A stretch of DNA of 64,000 nucleotides from Geodermatophilaceae bacterium NBWT11 (lineage in GTDB: Bacteria > Actinomycetota > Actinomycetes > Mycobacteriales > Geodermatophilaceae): assembly GCA_014218215.1 (NCBI GenBank), contig CP043652.1, forward strand, positions 3,782,001 through 3,846,000, read 5' to 3'. A program made the translations under genes and the position numbers. A model generated the notes under the pieces. It was not told the DNA's origin and did not search any database. It was given only the letters and a program-made list of their open reading frames with translations. Positions 16,632 through 25,325 of this stretch are shown here, piece after piece. Every line of letters begins with the position of its first letter. Position 1 is the first letter of the stretch.

Positions 16632-17199
16632 CGGCGGGGGTGCCCAGCGGCAGGCGGGCACCGAGGATCGCGAAGGGCCGGGCGTCGCCGGGGAAGTGGT
16701 AGCCGCGGGCCAGGTCGACGAAGCCGTCGGCCTGGTAGAGCCCGAAGGCCTTGGTCGGGGAGTCCGGGGTGCTCAGCAGCGCGGCGGGGTGCGGCAGGTC
16801 GGCGACCAGGGCGTGCAGCAGCTGGCGACCCAGGCCCTTGCTCTGGTGCTCGGGGTGCACGTGCAGCTCGCAGACCTCGAAGGCGCCGGGCAGCCAGCGC
16901 TTGGCGGTGCGCCGGTCGAGGGCGTGCCGCACCTGGTCGTGCCACCACTGGCCGGGCGCGACGAGGTAGCCGTAGCCGAAGCCGACCAGCTGCTCGCCCT
17001 GCGGGGTCTGGGTGAACGCGCCGACCGCACGGAAGCCCGAGCGCTCGGTGTGCTGCACGGCGTAGCCGTACCGGCCGGCGACGACGGAGTCCCCGTAGCC
17101 CATCGCGGCGCCGTAGATGGCCAGTGCCTCGTGCAGGTGGTCGCGCATCCAGCGGGTGGGCAGCTCGACCACCCGGGTGGCGGGGACGGTGTCGGTCAC
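16624..17199 (-). CDS. GNAT-family N-acetyltransferase
   Basis: 191-residue acetyltransferase with the GNAT core: beta-strand FEVCELHVHPEHQSKGLGRQLL carries the Q/RxxGxG/A acetyl-CoA loop (QSKGLG), and a later AFGLYQADGFVDLARGY segment matches the end of the fold. The GTG start overlaps the YbaK-like gene and the stop overlaps the FAD oxidoreductase. The acceptor is unknown; a small amine or protein N-terminus are both possible. Confidence 0.82.
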   Translation of the reverse strand: MTDTVPATRVVELPTRWMRDHLHEALAIYGAAMGYGDSVVAGRYGYAVQHTERSGFRAVGAFTQTPQGEQLVGFGYGYLVAPGQWWHDQVRHALDRRTAKRWLPGAFEVCELHVHPEHQSKGLGRQLLHALVADLPHPAALLSTPDSPTKAFGLYQADGFVDLARGYHFPGDARPFAILGARLPLGTPADV

Positions 17200-17729
17200 G
17201 GGGTGCGGGCCTCATCGGGTGCGGGGGCGGGTGGGTCGAACGGTGCGGCGACCTCGGCCGGGGTGCCGGCGGTGATCGCCAGCAGCTCGTCGTAGCTGGT
17301 CGGGAAGACGGTGTGCGGGTGGCCGGCGGCGGCCCAGACGACGGGGTGGCGGGCGAGCTCGACGTCGACCAGCGTGCCGATCGGGTGCGGGTGCCCGACG
17401 GGGGCGACCCCGCCGATCGCCTGGCCGGTGTGCCGCCGGACGAACTCCGGGCTCGCCCGGCGCACCTCGCGGACCCCGAGCAGGCCGGCCACCATCCCGG
17501 TGTCCACCCGGTGGGCGCCGCTGGTCATCACCATCACCGGGTTGCCGTCGACGTCGAAGACCAGGCTGTTGGCGATCGCCCCGACCCCGACGCCGAGCTG
17601 TGCCGCGGCCGCGGCGGCGGTGGGTGCGCTGTCGGGCAGCTCGCGGACCGCGTCGGCGGCACCGTCGGCGCCGGCGGCCCGCAGCTGCGCGAGGACCTCG
17701 GCCACCCGGGGGTGGTCAGCAACGGTCAT
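17196..17729 (-). CDS. YbaK/EbsC-family aminoacyl-tRNA deacylase-like protein
   Basis: 177-residue protein of the YbaK/ProX editing family, which hydrolyses mischarged aminoacyl-tRNAs in the cytosol. Visible: the conserved lysine position is replaced in AIANSLVFDVDGNPVMVMTSGAHRVD, then RRASPEFVRRHTGQAIGGVAPVGHP, where the GxxxGGxxPxG stretch is diagnostic. The C-terminal tail is Pro/Asp rich. It is embedded in an operon with 4-nt overlaps on both sides. Confidence 0.85.
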   Translation of the reverse strand: MTVADHPRVAEVLAQLRAAGADGAADAVRELPDSAPTAAAAAAQLGVGVGAIANSLVFDVDGNPVMVMTSGAHRVDTGMVAGLLGVREVRRASPEFVRRHTGQAIGGVAPVGHPHPIGTLVDVELARHPVVWAAAGHPHTVFPTSYDELLAITAGTPAEVAAPFDPPAPAPDEARTP

Positions 17730-18412
17730 GACCCGAGTCTCCCACCGGTGTCCCCGGTGCCGCCGGTCGCACCGTGCCCGTGGGGAGACCGCCGGCGCAG
17801 CAGCAGGGCCGCCTGGGGCGTGGTCTCCCGGGGGCCGGCGGGACGGTCCCAGCGGGTCACCGGCTCGAAGCCGGCCCCGTCCAGCACGGCGAGCAGCTCC
17901 TCGGGGTCCAGTCGCCAGACGTCGAGGTCCACCGCGCGGCCGTAGGCCGACATGCGGCGCAGGTGGGCGGTGCCGACCTGGAAGGCCACCAGCAGGTGCC
18001 CGCCGGGCCGGAGCACCCGGGCCAGCTCGGCGGTCACGACGGGCCGGTCGGCCGGGGCGACGTGGATCAGGCAGTACCAGGCCAGGACGGCGGAGAGCTG
18101 CCCGTCGGGTTCGTCCAGGGCGGCCAGGTCCCCCGCGGCGAACGCGATCCCGGGGTGGTCGCGGCGCGCGACGGCGACCATCCGGGGGGAGAGGTCGACC
18201 CCGCGCACGTCGACCCCGAGGGCGTGCAGGTGACCGGTGGTGCGACCGGTGCCGCAGCCGGCGTCGAGCACCGGACCGTCGACCACGGCGACCAGCGCGT
18301 CGAGCACCCGGCGCTCCCACGGCTGGCCGGTCAGGTCGCGGCCCACCAGTCGGGCGTAGGGCTCGGCGACGGTGTCGTAGGCGCGGCGCACGCGTGCTGT
18401 CGGGTCGTCCAC
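17726..18412 (-). CDS. Class I SAM-dependent methyltransferase
   Basis: 228-residue methyltransferase. Motif I is VLDAGCGTGRTTGHL, the acidic residue after strand 2 is in GVDLSPRM, and the motif after strand 4 is AWYCLIHV. It is the first gene of the seven-gene minus-strand operon that ends with the flavin reductase. The GTG start lies about 100 bp from the LexA box of the divergent dnaE2 operon. Substrate unknown; a carotenoid or quinone target is only a guess. Confidence 0.82.
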   Translation of the reverse strand: MDDPTARVRRAYDTVAEPYARLVGRDLTGQPWERRVLDALVAVVDGPVLDAGCGTGRTTGHLHALGVDVRGVDLSPRMVAVARRDHPGIAFAAGDLAALDEPDGQLSAVLAWYCLIHVAPADRPVVTAELARVLRPGGHLLVAFQVGTAHLRRMSAYGRAVDLDVWRLDPEELLAVLDGAGFEPVTRWDRPAGPRETTPQAALLLRRRSPHGHGATGGTGDTGGRLGS

Positions 18413-18513
18413 GAGCCCACTGTGGAGGAGGGGTCCGACAGTCGCGACGGGTGTCCACAGGGCACGCGCGCCGGCTTGACGCCCGCCGGGGCGCCGTGGT
18501 CTGCTCGTCGTGT

Positions 18514-18529
18514 TCGAACAGGTGTTCGA
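18514..18529. promoter_or_regulatory. LexA (SOS) box of the dnaE2 operon
   Basis: TCGAACAGGTGTTCGA is a perfect match to the actinobacterial LexA operator TCGAAC-N4-GTTCGA. It lies 48 bp before the DUF6504 start. The same 16 bases, extended to 20 shared bases, occur before dinB at 31495. The site should repress the operon until DNA damage induces RecA. Confidence 0.92.
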
Positions 18530-18576
18530 ACAGCCGGTGGGGAAGTCGGCTGGGGTGCAGGAGGGCGGAGTCTGTC

Positions 18577-18909
18577 ATGAGCCGTGTGCTGCTCGGCGCG
18601 GGAGGCCGCGTCGGTGAAGAGGTGCAGGTCGAGCAGGGTCCGCTGGGGCCCGTGCAGTTCTGGCGGGCGGGCAGCCGGCACGAGGTCGGCGAGCTGCTCG
18701 ACCACTGGGTCGAGACGTCCCCCTGGTGGCAGCGCGGGGCGGCCACCGGTGGCGGCGGAGGCGCCTCGGCCGACCTGGTGGCCACCCGGCAGGTGTGGCG
18801 GCTGGAGGCGGTCCGTGCCGGCCGGTCGCAGACCAGCTTCGCCGGGGTGTTCGACCTGTCGTGGGAGCCGGCCGAGAACTGCTGGCTGCTCGTCCGGGTG
18901 CACGACTGA
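18577..18909 (+). CDS. DUF6504 family protein (SOS mutagenesis operon)
   Basis: 110-residue protein matching the actinobacterial DUF6504 family that accompanies SAV_6107 and DnaE2-type polymerase genes. Visible features are the start MSRVLLGAGGRVGEEVQVEQ, a VQFWRAGSRHEV strand, and a Trp-rich WVETSPWWQR segment, ending in WLLVRVHD. No catalytic motif is recognised. It is first in an operon behind a LexA box; the stop overlaps the next ATG (TGATG). It may be a small accessory factor for error-prone synthesis. Confidence 0.8.
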   Translation: MSRVLLGAGGRVGEEVQVEQGPLGPVQFWRAGSRHEVGELLDHWVETSPWWQRGAATGGGGGASADLVATRQVWRLEAVRAGRSQTSFAGVFDLSWEPAENCWLLVRVHD

Positions 18910-19412
18910 TGGGCGCGGTCCGGGTGCTCTCACCCGCCCAGCTCGAGCTCACCCCGCCGTTGCCGCCGGCTGCCTCCCAGCTGCTGGGGCAGGCCCACCG
19001 GGGGCTGGCCGAGGCCGCGGTCTGCCCGGACGCGGGGTGGCGCTACGCCACCGCGCACCTGGCCGCACTGCGCGGGGCCGCCGCGGTGCTGGCCGCCCGC
19101 ACCCGTCCCGAGTCCGGCCGGCGCCGCCCCCGCAGCGCCTGGGTGCTCATCGGCCAGGTCGCCCCCGAGCTCGGTGAGTGGGCCGCGTTCTTCGCCGCCG
19201 GTGCGGCCAAGCGCGCCGCCGCCGAGGCCGGGCTCTCCCACGCGGTCACCGAGCGGGAGGCCGACGACCTGGTCCGGGACGCCGGTGCGTTCCTGGCGGT
19301 CGTGGAGACCACCCTCGGCCGCCCGGTCTCCGCCGATGCCGCCCGTCCCGCGCCGCCCGCGGGTGCCGGCGCCGTGGTCACCCGGCTGTACCCCGACCCG
19401 ACCGCCCCGTGA
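18909..19412 (+). CDS. SAV_6107-family HEPN domain protein
   Basis: 167-residue helical protein of the SAV_6107 HEPN family. The sequence is rich in Ala-helices (QLLGQAHRGLAEAAVCPDAGWRYATAHLAALRGAAAVLAARTRP) and has an AWVLIGQVAPELGEWAAFFA segment typical of the family. The start overlaps the DUF6504 stop and the stop overlaps the dnaE2 start. No R-x4-6-H RNase motif is obvious. Its constant association with DUF6504 and the polymerase points to a role in the SOS mutasome; this is inference. Confidence 0.82.
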   Translation: MGAVRVLSPAQLELTPPLPPAASQLLGQAHRGLAEAAVCPDAGWRYATAHLAALRGAAAVLAARTRPESGRRRPRSAWVLIGQVAPELGEWAAFFAAGAAKRAAAEAGLSHAVTEREADDLVRDAGAFLAVVETTLGRPVSADAARPAPPAGAGAVVTRLYPDPTAP

Positions 19413-22400
19413 GCGACCCCTTCGTCCACCTGCACGTCGCCTCGGGCTACTCGATGCAGCACGGCGCCAACCACCCGGCCGACCTGGTCGCCCGGGCGGT
19501 CGACCACGGCATGGGCGCCCTGGCCCTCACCGACCGGGACGGTCTCTACGGGGCGGTCAAGTTCGGGCTGGCCTGCCGGTCGGCCGGGATCCGGCCGCTG
19601 TTCGGGGTGGACCTCGCCGTCGACCCGCTGGCCGGAGGCGAGCCCGCCGACCTGCGGGCACCGTCCGGCCCGCTCCTGCCCGGGGGGCGGCTGCCCCCGG
19701 CCGCGGCCCGCCCCGCCCCGGGGCACGGTCGGGCGATCCCCTCGGCGTCGGCGCGCACCGGGCGCCGGTCCCCGGCCCGCGGTGGGGCCAGCGTCGACCC
19801 CCGGCACCCCCGGGTGGTGTTCCTGGCCCGCGACGGCGCCGGCTGGCGGTCGTTGTGCCGGTTGACCAGCGCCACCCACCTGGCCGGCACCCGCGGCGAG
19901 CCGGTCAGCTCGCTGGCCCTCGCCGCCGAGCACTCGACCGGGTTGCTGGCGGTCCTGGGGCCCGGCTCCTCGGTGGGCCGCGCGCTGCTGGAGGGCCGGG
20001 CCGACCTGGCACGGGCCCGCCTCGACGCCTGGCGCGAGGTGTTCGGGCCCGGGCAGCTGGTCCTGGAGGTCGTGCACCACCGCGGCCGCGGTGACCGCGG
20101 CCGGGCCCAGGCGATGCTCCGGTTCGCCACCGAGGCCCGCGTGCCGGCGGTGCTCACCAACGCGGTCCGCTACGTCGACGCCTTCGACGCACCCACCGCC
20201 GACGTGCTCGACGCCGCCCGCCGGCTGGTGCCGCTGGGGGAGCGGCACGTCGACCGGCGCACCGCCGAGGGCCACCTGAAGTCGGGCAAGGAGATGGCCG
20301 AGGTCGCCCTGGACCTCGTCGGGTCCGACCGGGACGCCGGCCGGCTGCTGCTGGACACCACCGCCCGGGTCGCCGAGCAGTGCGTGGTCGACGTCCGCGA
20401 CGACCTCGGCATCGGCACCGTCCGCTACCCCGAGCTCGACGTGGTCACCAGCCCGGCCGAACGGGGGATGGGCCCCTCCCAGGTCCTGCGGGCGCGGTGC
20501 CAGGCCGGCATCGGGCGCCGCGGGATGGTCGACGGTCTCGAGGTCCAGCAGCGACTGGACGAGGAGCTCGAGGTCATCGACCACCTGGGCTACCCGTCCT
20601 ACTTCCTCACCGTCGCCGACGTGGTCGACCTGATCAAGAGCCTGCGGGTGCGCGCGGCCGCCCGCGGGTCCGGTGCCGGCAGCCTGGTCACCTACCTGCT
20701 GGGCATCTCCGACGTCGACCCGATCCGGTACGGGCTGCTCATGGAGCGGTTCCTCTCCCCGCTGCGCCACCAGCTGCCCGACATCGACATCGACGTGGAG
20801 TCCGCCCGCCGGATGGAGGTCTACGACGCGGTGATCGACCGCTTCGGGGCCCAGCGGGTCAGCTGCATCTCGATGATGGACACCTACCGGGTGCGGCACG
20901 CCATCCGCGACGTCGGCGCGGCCCTCGGGCTGCCGCCGGGGGAGATCGACGCGGTGGCCAAGGCCTTCCCGCACGTGCGGGCCAACCAGGTGCACGCCGC
21001 GCTGCGCGACCTGCCCGAGCTGCGCGCGGCCCGGTTGGGCTCGAAGCGCTCCGGCGGCAGCGGCGACCTGGACCTGGTGTTCGACCTGGTCTCCCGGCTC
21101 GACGGGCTGCCCCGGCACATCGCCCTGCACCCGTGCGGGGTGCTGCTGTCCGACGCGACCCTGCTCGACCGCACCCCGGTGGAGCAGAGCTACCTGGGCT
21201 ACCCGATGAGCCAGTTCGACAAGGACGACGTCGAGGACCTCGGGCTGCTCAAGCTGGACCTGCTGGGCATCCGGATGCAGTCGGCGATCGCGCACGCCAT
21301 GGACGAGGTGGCCCGGGTCGACGGTGTGGAGGTCGCCATCGACGAGGTGCCCCGCGACGACCCCACGACCTTCGAGCTGATCCGCAGCACCCGCACGCTG
21401 GGCATGTTCCAGATCGAGTCGCCCGGTCAGCGCGAGCTGGTCGGCAAGTTCGGGCCACGGACGTTCGAGGACGTCATCATCGACATCTCGCTGTTCCGGC
21501 CCGGGCCGGTGAAGAGCGACATGATCACCCCGTTCCTGATGGCCCGGAACGGCTGGCGCGACCCGGTGTACCCGCACCCCCGGCTGCAGCCGGCCCTGGA
21601 GGAGACCGCCGGCGTGGTGGTCTTCCACGAGCAGGTGCTGCGGATCGTCGCGGAGATGACCGACTGCGACCTGGCCAGCGCCGACGAGGTCCGGCGCGCC
21701 CTGGGGGAGAAGGACGCCCATCCCGAGGTCCGTGCCTGGTTCATGCCGCGGGCGCTGGAGGAGGGCTTCGACGAGGACGTGGCCGAGCAGGTCTGGCAGG
21801 TGCTGGTGGCCTTCGGGTCCTTCGGCTTCTGCAAGGCCCACGCCGCGGCCTTCGCGCTGCCCACCTACCAGTCGGCGTGGCTGAAGACCCACCACACGGC
21901 GGCCTTCCTGTCCGGGGTGCTCACCCACGACCCGGGCATGTACCCCAAGCGGCTGATCCTCGACGACGCCCGCAACTTCGGGATCTCGGTGCTCGGCCTG
22001 GACGTCAACGCCTCCACCGACAGCTACCGGGTCGAACGGGTCGACGGGGCCGACGGGGCCGACGTCGGGCGGGTGCTCGACGACGCCTTCGGGGACGGGA
22101 CGCCCGAGGCTCCCGCCCGGACGCGGCCGGAGTGGATGCCGGCGGCGATGCCCGACCCGGCCCGGTACGGGATCCGGTTGTCCCTGGCCGACGTGAAGGG
22201 CATCTCCGACGACGAGCTCGCCCGGGTGGTCGCCGGACAGCCCTACCGCTCGCTGGCCGACTTCTGGAACCGTGCGTCGGTGTCCCGGCCGGTGGTCGAG
22301 CGGCTGGTGGTGGCCGGGGGGTTCGACTCCCTCTACGGGTTCGGGTCCCGGGACAGCGAGGGCGCCCGGCCCACCCGTCGGCGGGACGAGGTCACCCGGC

Positions 22401-23260
22401 GCGACCTGCTGCTGCAGATCGGTGAGCTGGACCGGTGGAGCCGCAGCGGTGCCCGGGCGAGCTCCGGCGGGCAGCTCAGCCTGGACCTGATGGGCGGGGG
22501 AGACCCCGCCGAGGAGGAGCCGGCGGGGCTGTTCGACCTGGCGGAGGACGACCAGGACGCCCCCGGGGTGGCGACGGTCGTGCGGTCGACCGGGCCGGCC
22601 AGCGGACTGCCGGAGTTCACCGACGCCGAGCGGGTGCGCGCCGAGCTCGAGGTCCTCGGGCTGGACGCCAGCCGGCACGTGGTGGAGGACTACCGGCCGT
22701 TCCTGGCCGCGCTCGGCGCGGTGCCGGCCGGGGAGCTGCTGGGCTGCCGGTCGGGGTCGGAGGTGCTGGTCGGCGGGGTCAAGGTGGCCACCCAGACGCC
22801 ACCGATCCGGTCCGGTCGGCGGGTGGTCTTCGTGACCCTGGACGACGGCACCGGCTGCACCGACTCCACCTTCTTCGAGGACGTGCAGGGGCCCTACGCC
22901 GCGACGGTGTTCCACTCCTGGCTGCTGGTGGTGCGTGGGGTGCTGCGCCGGACCGGTCCGCGGGGCATCTCCATGCGGGCCACCGGGGCGTGGGAGCTGC
23001 CGGCGCTGTACGAGGCGTGGGAGGCCGGCGGGCTGGACGCGGTCGCCGAGCTGATGGCCACCCCCGCCGGGTTCACCGAGCAGGGCATCGCCGGGGCGGC
23101 GGCCTCGCGCAGTCCCCGCCCGGTGGTGGTCCGGCCGGTCCTGGTGCACCCCACCGGGTTCCGCATGTCGCCCTACGCCGACATCAAGCCCGCCGGGGAG
23201 GACTCGAAGGTGGCCCCACGCAAGCTCTGGCACTCCAGCTCGGGCAGTTCCGGGCACTGA
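19409..23260 (+). CDS. dnaE2: Error-prone DNA polymerase III alpha subunit, DnaE2-type
   Basis: 1283-residue C-family polymerase. An N-terminal PHP domain starts with FVHLHVASGYSMQHG, the palm has the catalytic acidic cluster PDIDIDVE near residue 458, and the helix-hairpin-helix and OB regions follow (VLVGGVKVATQTPPI). The KMSK-like FGFCKAHAAAFAL block confirms DnaE. It is longer than typical DnaE2 proteins (about 1080-1130 residues), in part because of a Pro/Gly/Arg-rich insert at roughly residues 75-130 in the PHP domain. GTG 19409 overlaps the previous stop. The LexA box and partners suggest damage-induced translesion synthesis. Confidence 0.9.
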   Translation: MSDPFVHLHVASGYSMQHGANHPADLVARAVDHGMGALALTDRDGLYGAVKFGLACRSAGIRPLFGVDLAVDPLAGGEPADLRAPSGPLLPGGRLPPAAARPAPGHGRAIPSASARTGRRSPARGGASVDPRHPRVVFLARDGAGWRSLCRLTSATHLAGTRGEPVSSLALAAEHSTGLLAVLGPGSSVGRALLEGRADLARARLDAWREVFGPGQLVLEVVHHRGRGDRGRAQAMLRFATEARVPAVLTNAVRYVDAFDAPTADVLDAARRLVPLGERHVDRRTAEGHLKSGKEMAEVALDLVGSDRDAGRLLLDTTARVAEQCVVDVRDDLGIGTVRYPELDVVTSPAERGMGPSQVLRARCQAGIGRRGMVDGLEVQQRLDEELEVIDHLGYPSYFLTVADVVDLIKSLRVRAAARGSGAGSLVTYLLGISDVDPIRYGLLMERFLSPLRHQLPDIDIDVESARRMEVYDAVIDRFGAQRVSCISMMDTYRVRHAIRDVGAALGLPPGEIDAVAKAFPHVRANQVHAALRDLPELRAARLGSKRSGGSGDLDLVFDLVSRLDGLPRHIALHPCGVLLSDATLLDRTPVEQSYLGYPMSQFDKDDVEDLGLLKLDLLGIRMQSAIAHAMDEVARVDGVEVAIDEVPRDDPTTFELIRSTRTLGMFQIESPGQRELVGKFGPRTFEDVIIDISLFRPGPVKSDMITPFLMARNGWRDPVYPHPRLQPALEETAGVVVFHEQVLRIVAEMTDCDLASADEVRRALGEKDAHPEVRAWFMPRALEEGFDEDVAEQVWQVLVAFGSFGFCKAHAAAFALPTYQSAWLKTHHTAAFLSGVLTHDPGMYPKRLILDDARNFGISVLGLDVNASTDSYRVERVDGADGADVGRVLDDAFGDGTPEAPARTRPEWMPAAMPDPARYGIRLSLADVKGISDDELARVVAGQPYRSLADFWNRASVSRPVVERLVVAGGFDSLYGFGSRDSEGARPTRRRDEVTRRDLLLQIGELDRWSRSGARASSGGQLSLDLMGGGDPAEEEPAGLFDLAEDDQDAPGVATVVRSTGPASGLPEFTDAERVRAELEVLGLDASRHVVEDYRPFLAALGAVPAGELLGCRSGSEVLVGGVKVATQTPPIRSGRRVVFVTLDDGTGCTDSTFFEDVQGPYAATVFHSWLLVVRGVLRRTGPRGISMRATGAWELPALYEAWEAGGLDAVAELMATPAGFTEQGIAGAAASRSPRPVVVRPVLVHPTGFRMSPYADIKPAGEDSKVAPRKLWHSSSGSSGH

Positions 23261-23294
23261 TGGCACAGACCCGGTCACCCCGCCCGCCCGCGGC

Positions 23295-23300
23295 TAGGCT
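23295..23300 (+). promoter_or_regulatory. TAGGCT -10 box of a leaderless methyltransferase gene
   Basis: TAGGCT ends 7 nt before GTG 23308. This spacing is typical of leaderless actinobacterial transcripts and argues for GTG 23308 as the start rather than ATG 23260. Confidence 0.5.
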
Positions 23301-23307
23301 GCGTCGG

Positions 23308-24141
23308 GTGCCGCCGTCTGAGTCCCCGCCCGCCACCACCCCGACCGGGGTCGCCGAGCCGCCGGTCCGCACCGCGGCCGTCTGGGCGGCGCTGGACCCG
23401 GTGGTCCGGGCCGGGTCGCTGCAGGTGCTCGACGTGGGCGGCGGGGCCGGGGTGTTCGCGGTCCCGCTGGCCCAGCTGGGGCACCACGTCACCGTGGTCG
23501 ACACCTCCGCCGACGCACTCGCCACCCTCCGCCGGCGGGCCGACCTGGCCGGCGTCGGCGACCGGGTCCGCGGGCTGCAGGGCGACGCCGACCAGCTCGA
23601 CGCCGTCCTCGACCAGGCCCCCGACGGTGGCTACGAGCTGGTGCTGGTGCACTCGGTCCTCGAGGTCGTCGACGACCCAGCGGCCACCCTCACCGGCATC
23701 GCCGCGGTCCTGCGCCCCGGGGGCACGCTGAGCGTCACCGCCGCCAACCGTGCCGGAGCCGTCCTCGCCCGCGCCCTGGGCGGCCACCCGGTCGAGGCCC
23801 GCGCCCTGCTCGGTGACCGCGACCCCGCCCCGGCACGCTCGCGCAGCCGGCAGGCCCGTCGCCGCTTCAGCCCCCGGGAGCTCGTCGACCTGGTCGGGCA
23901 GGCCGGACTGCGCCCCGGTGACTGGCGGGGGGTCTCGGTGGTCGCCGACCTCCTCGAGTCCACCTCCGGCGCCGACCCGGCCGCACTGCGCACCCTGGAG
24001 CTCGCCCTGGCCGGCACCTCGCCCTACCGGGACGTCGCCACCGGTCTGCACGTCCTGGCCACCCGTGAGGCCGGTGGGCAGCCCCCCGTCGACGACAGCG
24101 CCCACGGCCGGCACCGCTCCGCCGACCCCCGGCCGGCATGA
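23308..24141 (+). CDS. Class I SAM-dependent methyltransferase
   Basis: 277-residue methyltransferase: motif I VLDVGGGAGVFAVPLAQLG, acidic loop VVDTSAD, and VLVHSVLEVVDDP as motif IV. The C-terminal region has a basic helix (RSRSRQARRRFSPRELVDLV). GTG 23308 follows a -10-like TAGGCT by 7 nt; an ATG at 23260 overlapping the dnaE2 stop would add 16 residues. It overlaps the phosphatase-like gene by 4 nt at its end. Substrate unknown. Confidence 0.83.
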   Translation: MPPSESPPATTPTGVAEPPVRTAAVWAALDPVVRAGSLQVLDVGGGAGVFAVPLAQLGHHVTVVDTSADALATLRRRADLAGVGDRVRGLQGDADQLDAVLDQAPDGGYELVLVHSVLEVVDDPAATLTGIAAVLRPGGTLSVTAANRAGAVLARALGGHPVEARALLGDRDPAPARSRSRQARRRFSPRELVDLVGQAGLRPGDWRGVSVVADLLESTSGADPAALRTLELALAGTSPYRDVATGLHVLATREAGGQPPVDDSAHGRHRSADPRPA

Positions 24142-25325
24142 CCCTCCCGCCCGACCTGCACGTCCCCGCGTACGGCACCGCCACGCTGGCCGACGTCCTG
24201 CCCGGGGTGCTCACCGCACTGGGCGTGCCGCCCGCCCGCCCCCAGCCCGGCGCGGCCGACCTGCCCGCCGACCCGCTCGACCTGGAGACCGCCCTGCGTG
24301 GCGCCCGGCGGGTCGCGGTGCTGCTGGTCGACGGGCTGGGTGCCGACCTGGTCCGCGCGCACCCCGACCAGGCGCCGGTGCTGAACGCGCTGCTGAGCCC
24401 GGTCGGTGACCTGCAGGCACCGTGCCCGAGCACCACCCCGGTCAGCCTCACCACGCTGGGCACCGGGCTGCCGCCGGGCAGCCACGGCGTCCTCGGGTTC
24501 GTCACCGACGTCCCCGGCGAGGACCGCGCGCTCACCCACACGCACTGGACCGACGACCCCGACCCGGACACCTGGCAGGCCCGGCCCACCGCCTTCCAGC
24601 AGCTCGCCGCCGCCGGGGTGGACAGCACCGTGGTCGGCCCCTACGCCTTCGCCGGCTCCGGGCTGACGAAGGCCGCCTACCGGGGGGCCCGCTACACCTC
24701 GGCGGTCAGCCCCGGCGACCTCGCCGCCATGACCGGGCACGCCCTGGCCGCCGCCGACCGGACGCTGGTCTACGGCTACCACGCCGAGCTCGACCTGACC
24801 GGTCACGTCCGCGGGGTCGACTCCGACAGCTGGCGCAACCAGCTCGCCGTCGTCGACGCGATGGTCGGCCAGGTCGTCGACGGGCTGCCCGCCGACGCGG
24901 CCCTGCTGGTCACCGCCGACCACGGGATGCTCGACGTCCCGCACGACACCCGGCTGGACATCGACGAGGAGGTCGAGCTCCAGGAGGACGTCCGGCTGCT
25001 CGCCGGGGAGCCCCGGGCCCGCTACGTGCACGCCCGGGAGGGCTCGGCCGCCGACGTGCTGGCCACCTGGCAGGGCGTGCTGGCCCACCGCGCGTGGGTG
25101 GTGAGCCGAGAGGAGGCCGTCGACAGCGGGGTGTTCGGCCCGGTCGACGCCGCGTTGGCCGCCCGGATCGGCGACGTGGTCGCCCTGGCCCGGGGCAGCT
25201 GGGCGTTCACCGCCACCCGCCGGGAGAAGGTGCCCTCGATGCTGGCCGCCTGCCACGGCTCGTTGACCGCGACCGAGCTCGCGATCCCGCTGCTGCTGGC
25301 CCGCGGACGGGCGCTGGACGCGTGA
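24138..25325 (+). CDS. Alkaline phosphatase superfamily / nucleotide pyrophosphatase-type protein
   Basis: 395-residue protein of the type I phosphodiesterase/nucleotide pyrophosphatase family. The first metal Asp is in VAVLLVDGLGAD, the nucleophile Thr is in PSTTPVSLTTLGTG, and the metal His and Asp residues appear in HAELDLTGHVRGVDSDSW and TADHGMLDVP. No signal peptide is seen, so it is cytosolic. ATG 24138 overlaps the methyltransferase stop; the stop overlaps the [2Fe-2S] gene by 4 nt. Substrate unknown. Confidence 0.86.
   Translation: MTLPPDLHVPAYGTATLADVLPGVLTALGVPPARPQPGAADLPADPLDLETALRGARRVAVLLVDGLGADLVRAHPDQAPVLNALLSPVGDLQAPCPSTTPVSLTTLGTGLPPGSHGVLGFVTDVPGEDRALTHTHWTDDPDPDTWQARPTAFQQLAAAGVDSTVVGPYAFAGSGLTKAAYRGARYTSAVSPGDLAAMTGHALAAADRTLVYGYHAELDLTGHVRGVDSDSWRNQLAVVDAMVGQVVDGLPADAALLVTADHGMLDVPHDTRLDIDEEVELQEDVRLLAGEPRARYVHAREGSAADVLATWQGVLAHRAWVVSREEAVDSGVFGPVDAALAARIGDVVALARGSWAFTATRREKVPSMLAACHGSLTATELAIPLLLARGRALDA

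Noticed and set aside
19043-23278. A 1411-codon open frame on the minus strand across the dnaE2 region
   Set aside because: It is a mirror of dnaE2 in GC-rich DNA. Its composition is Gly/Pro/Arg/His-rich without any domain, whereas the plus-strand reading has all polymerase motifs.
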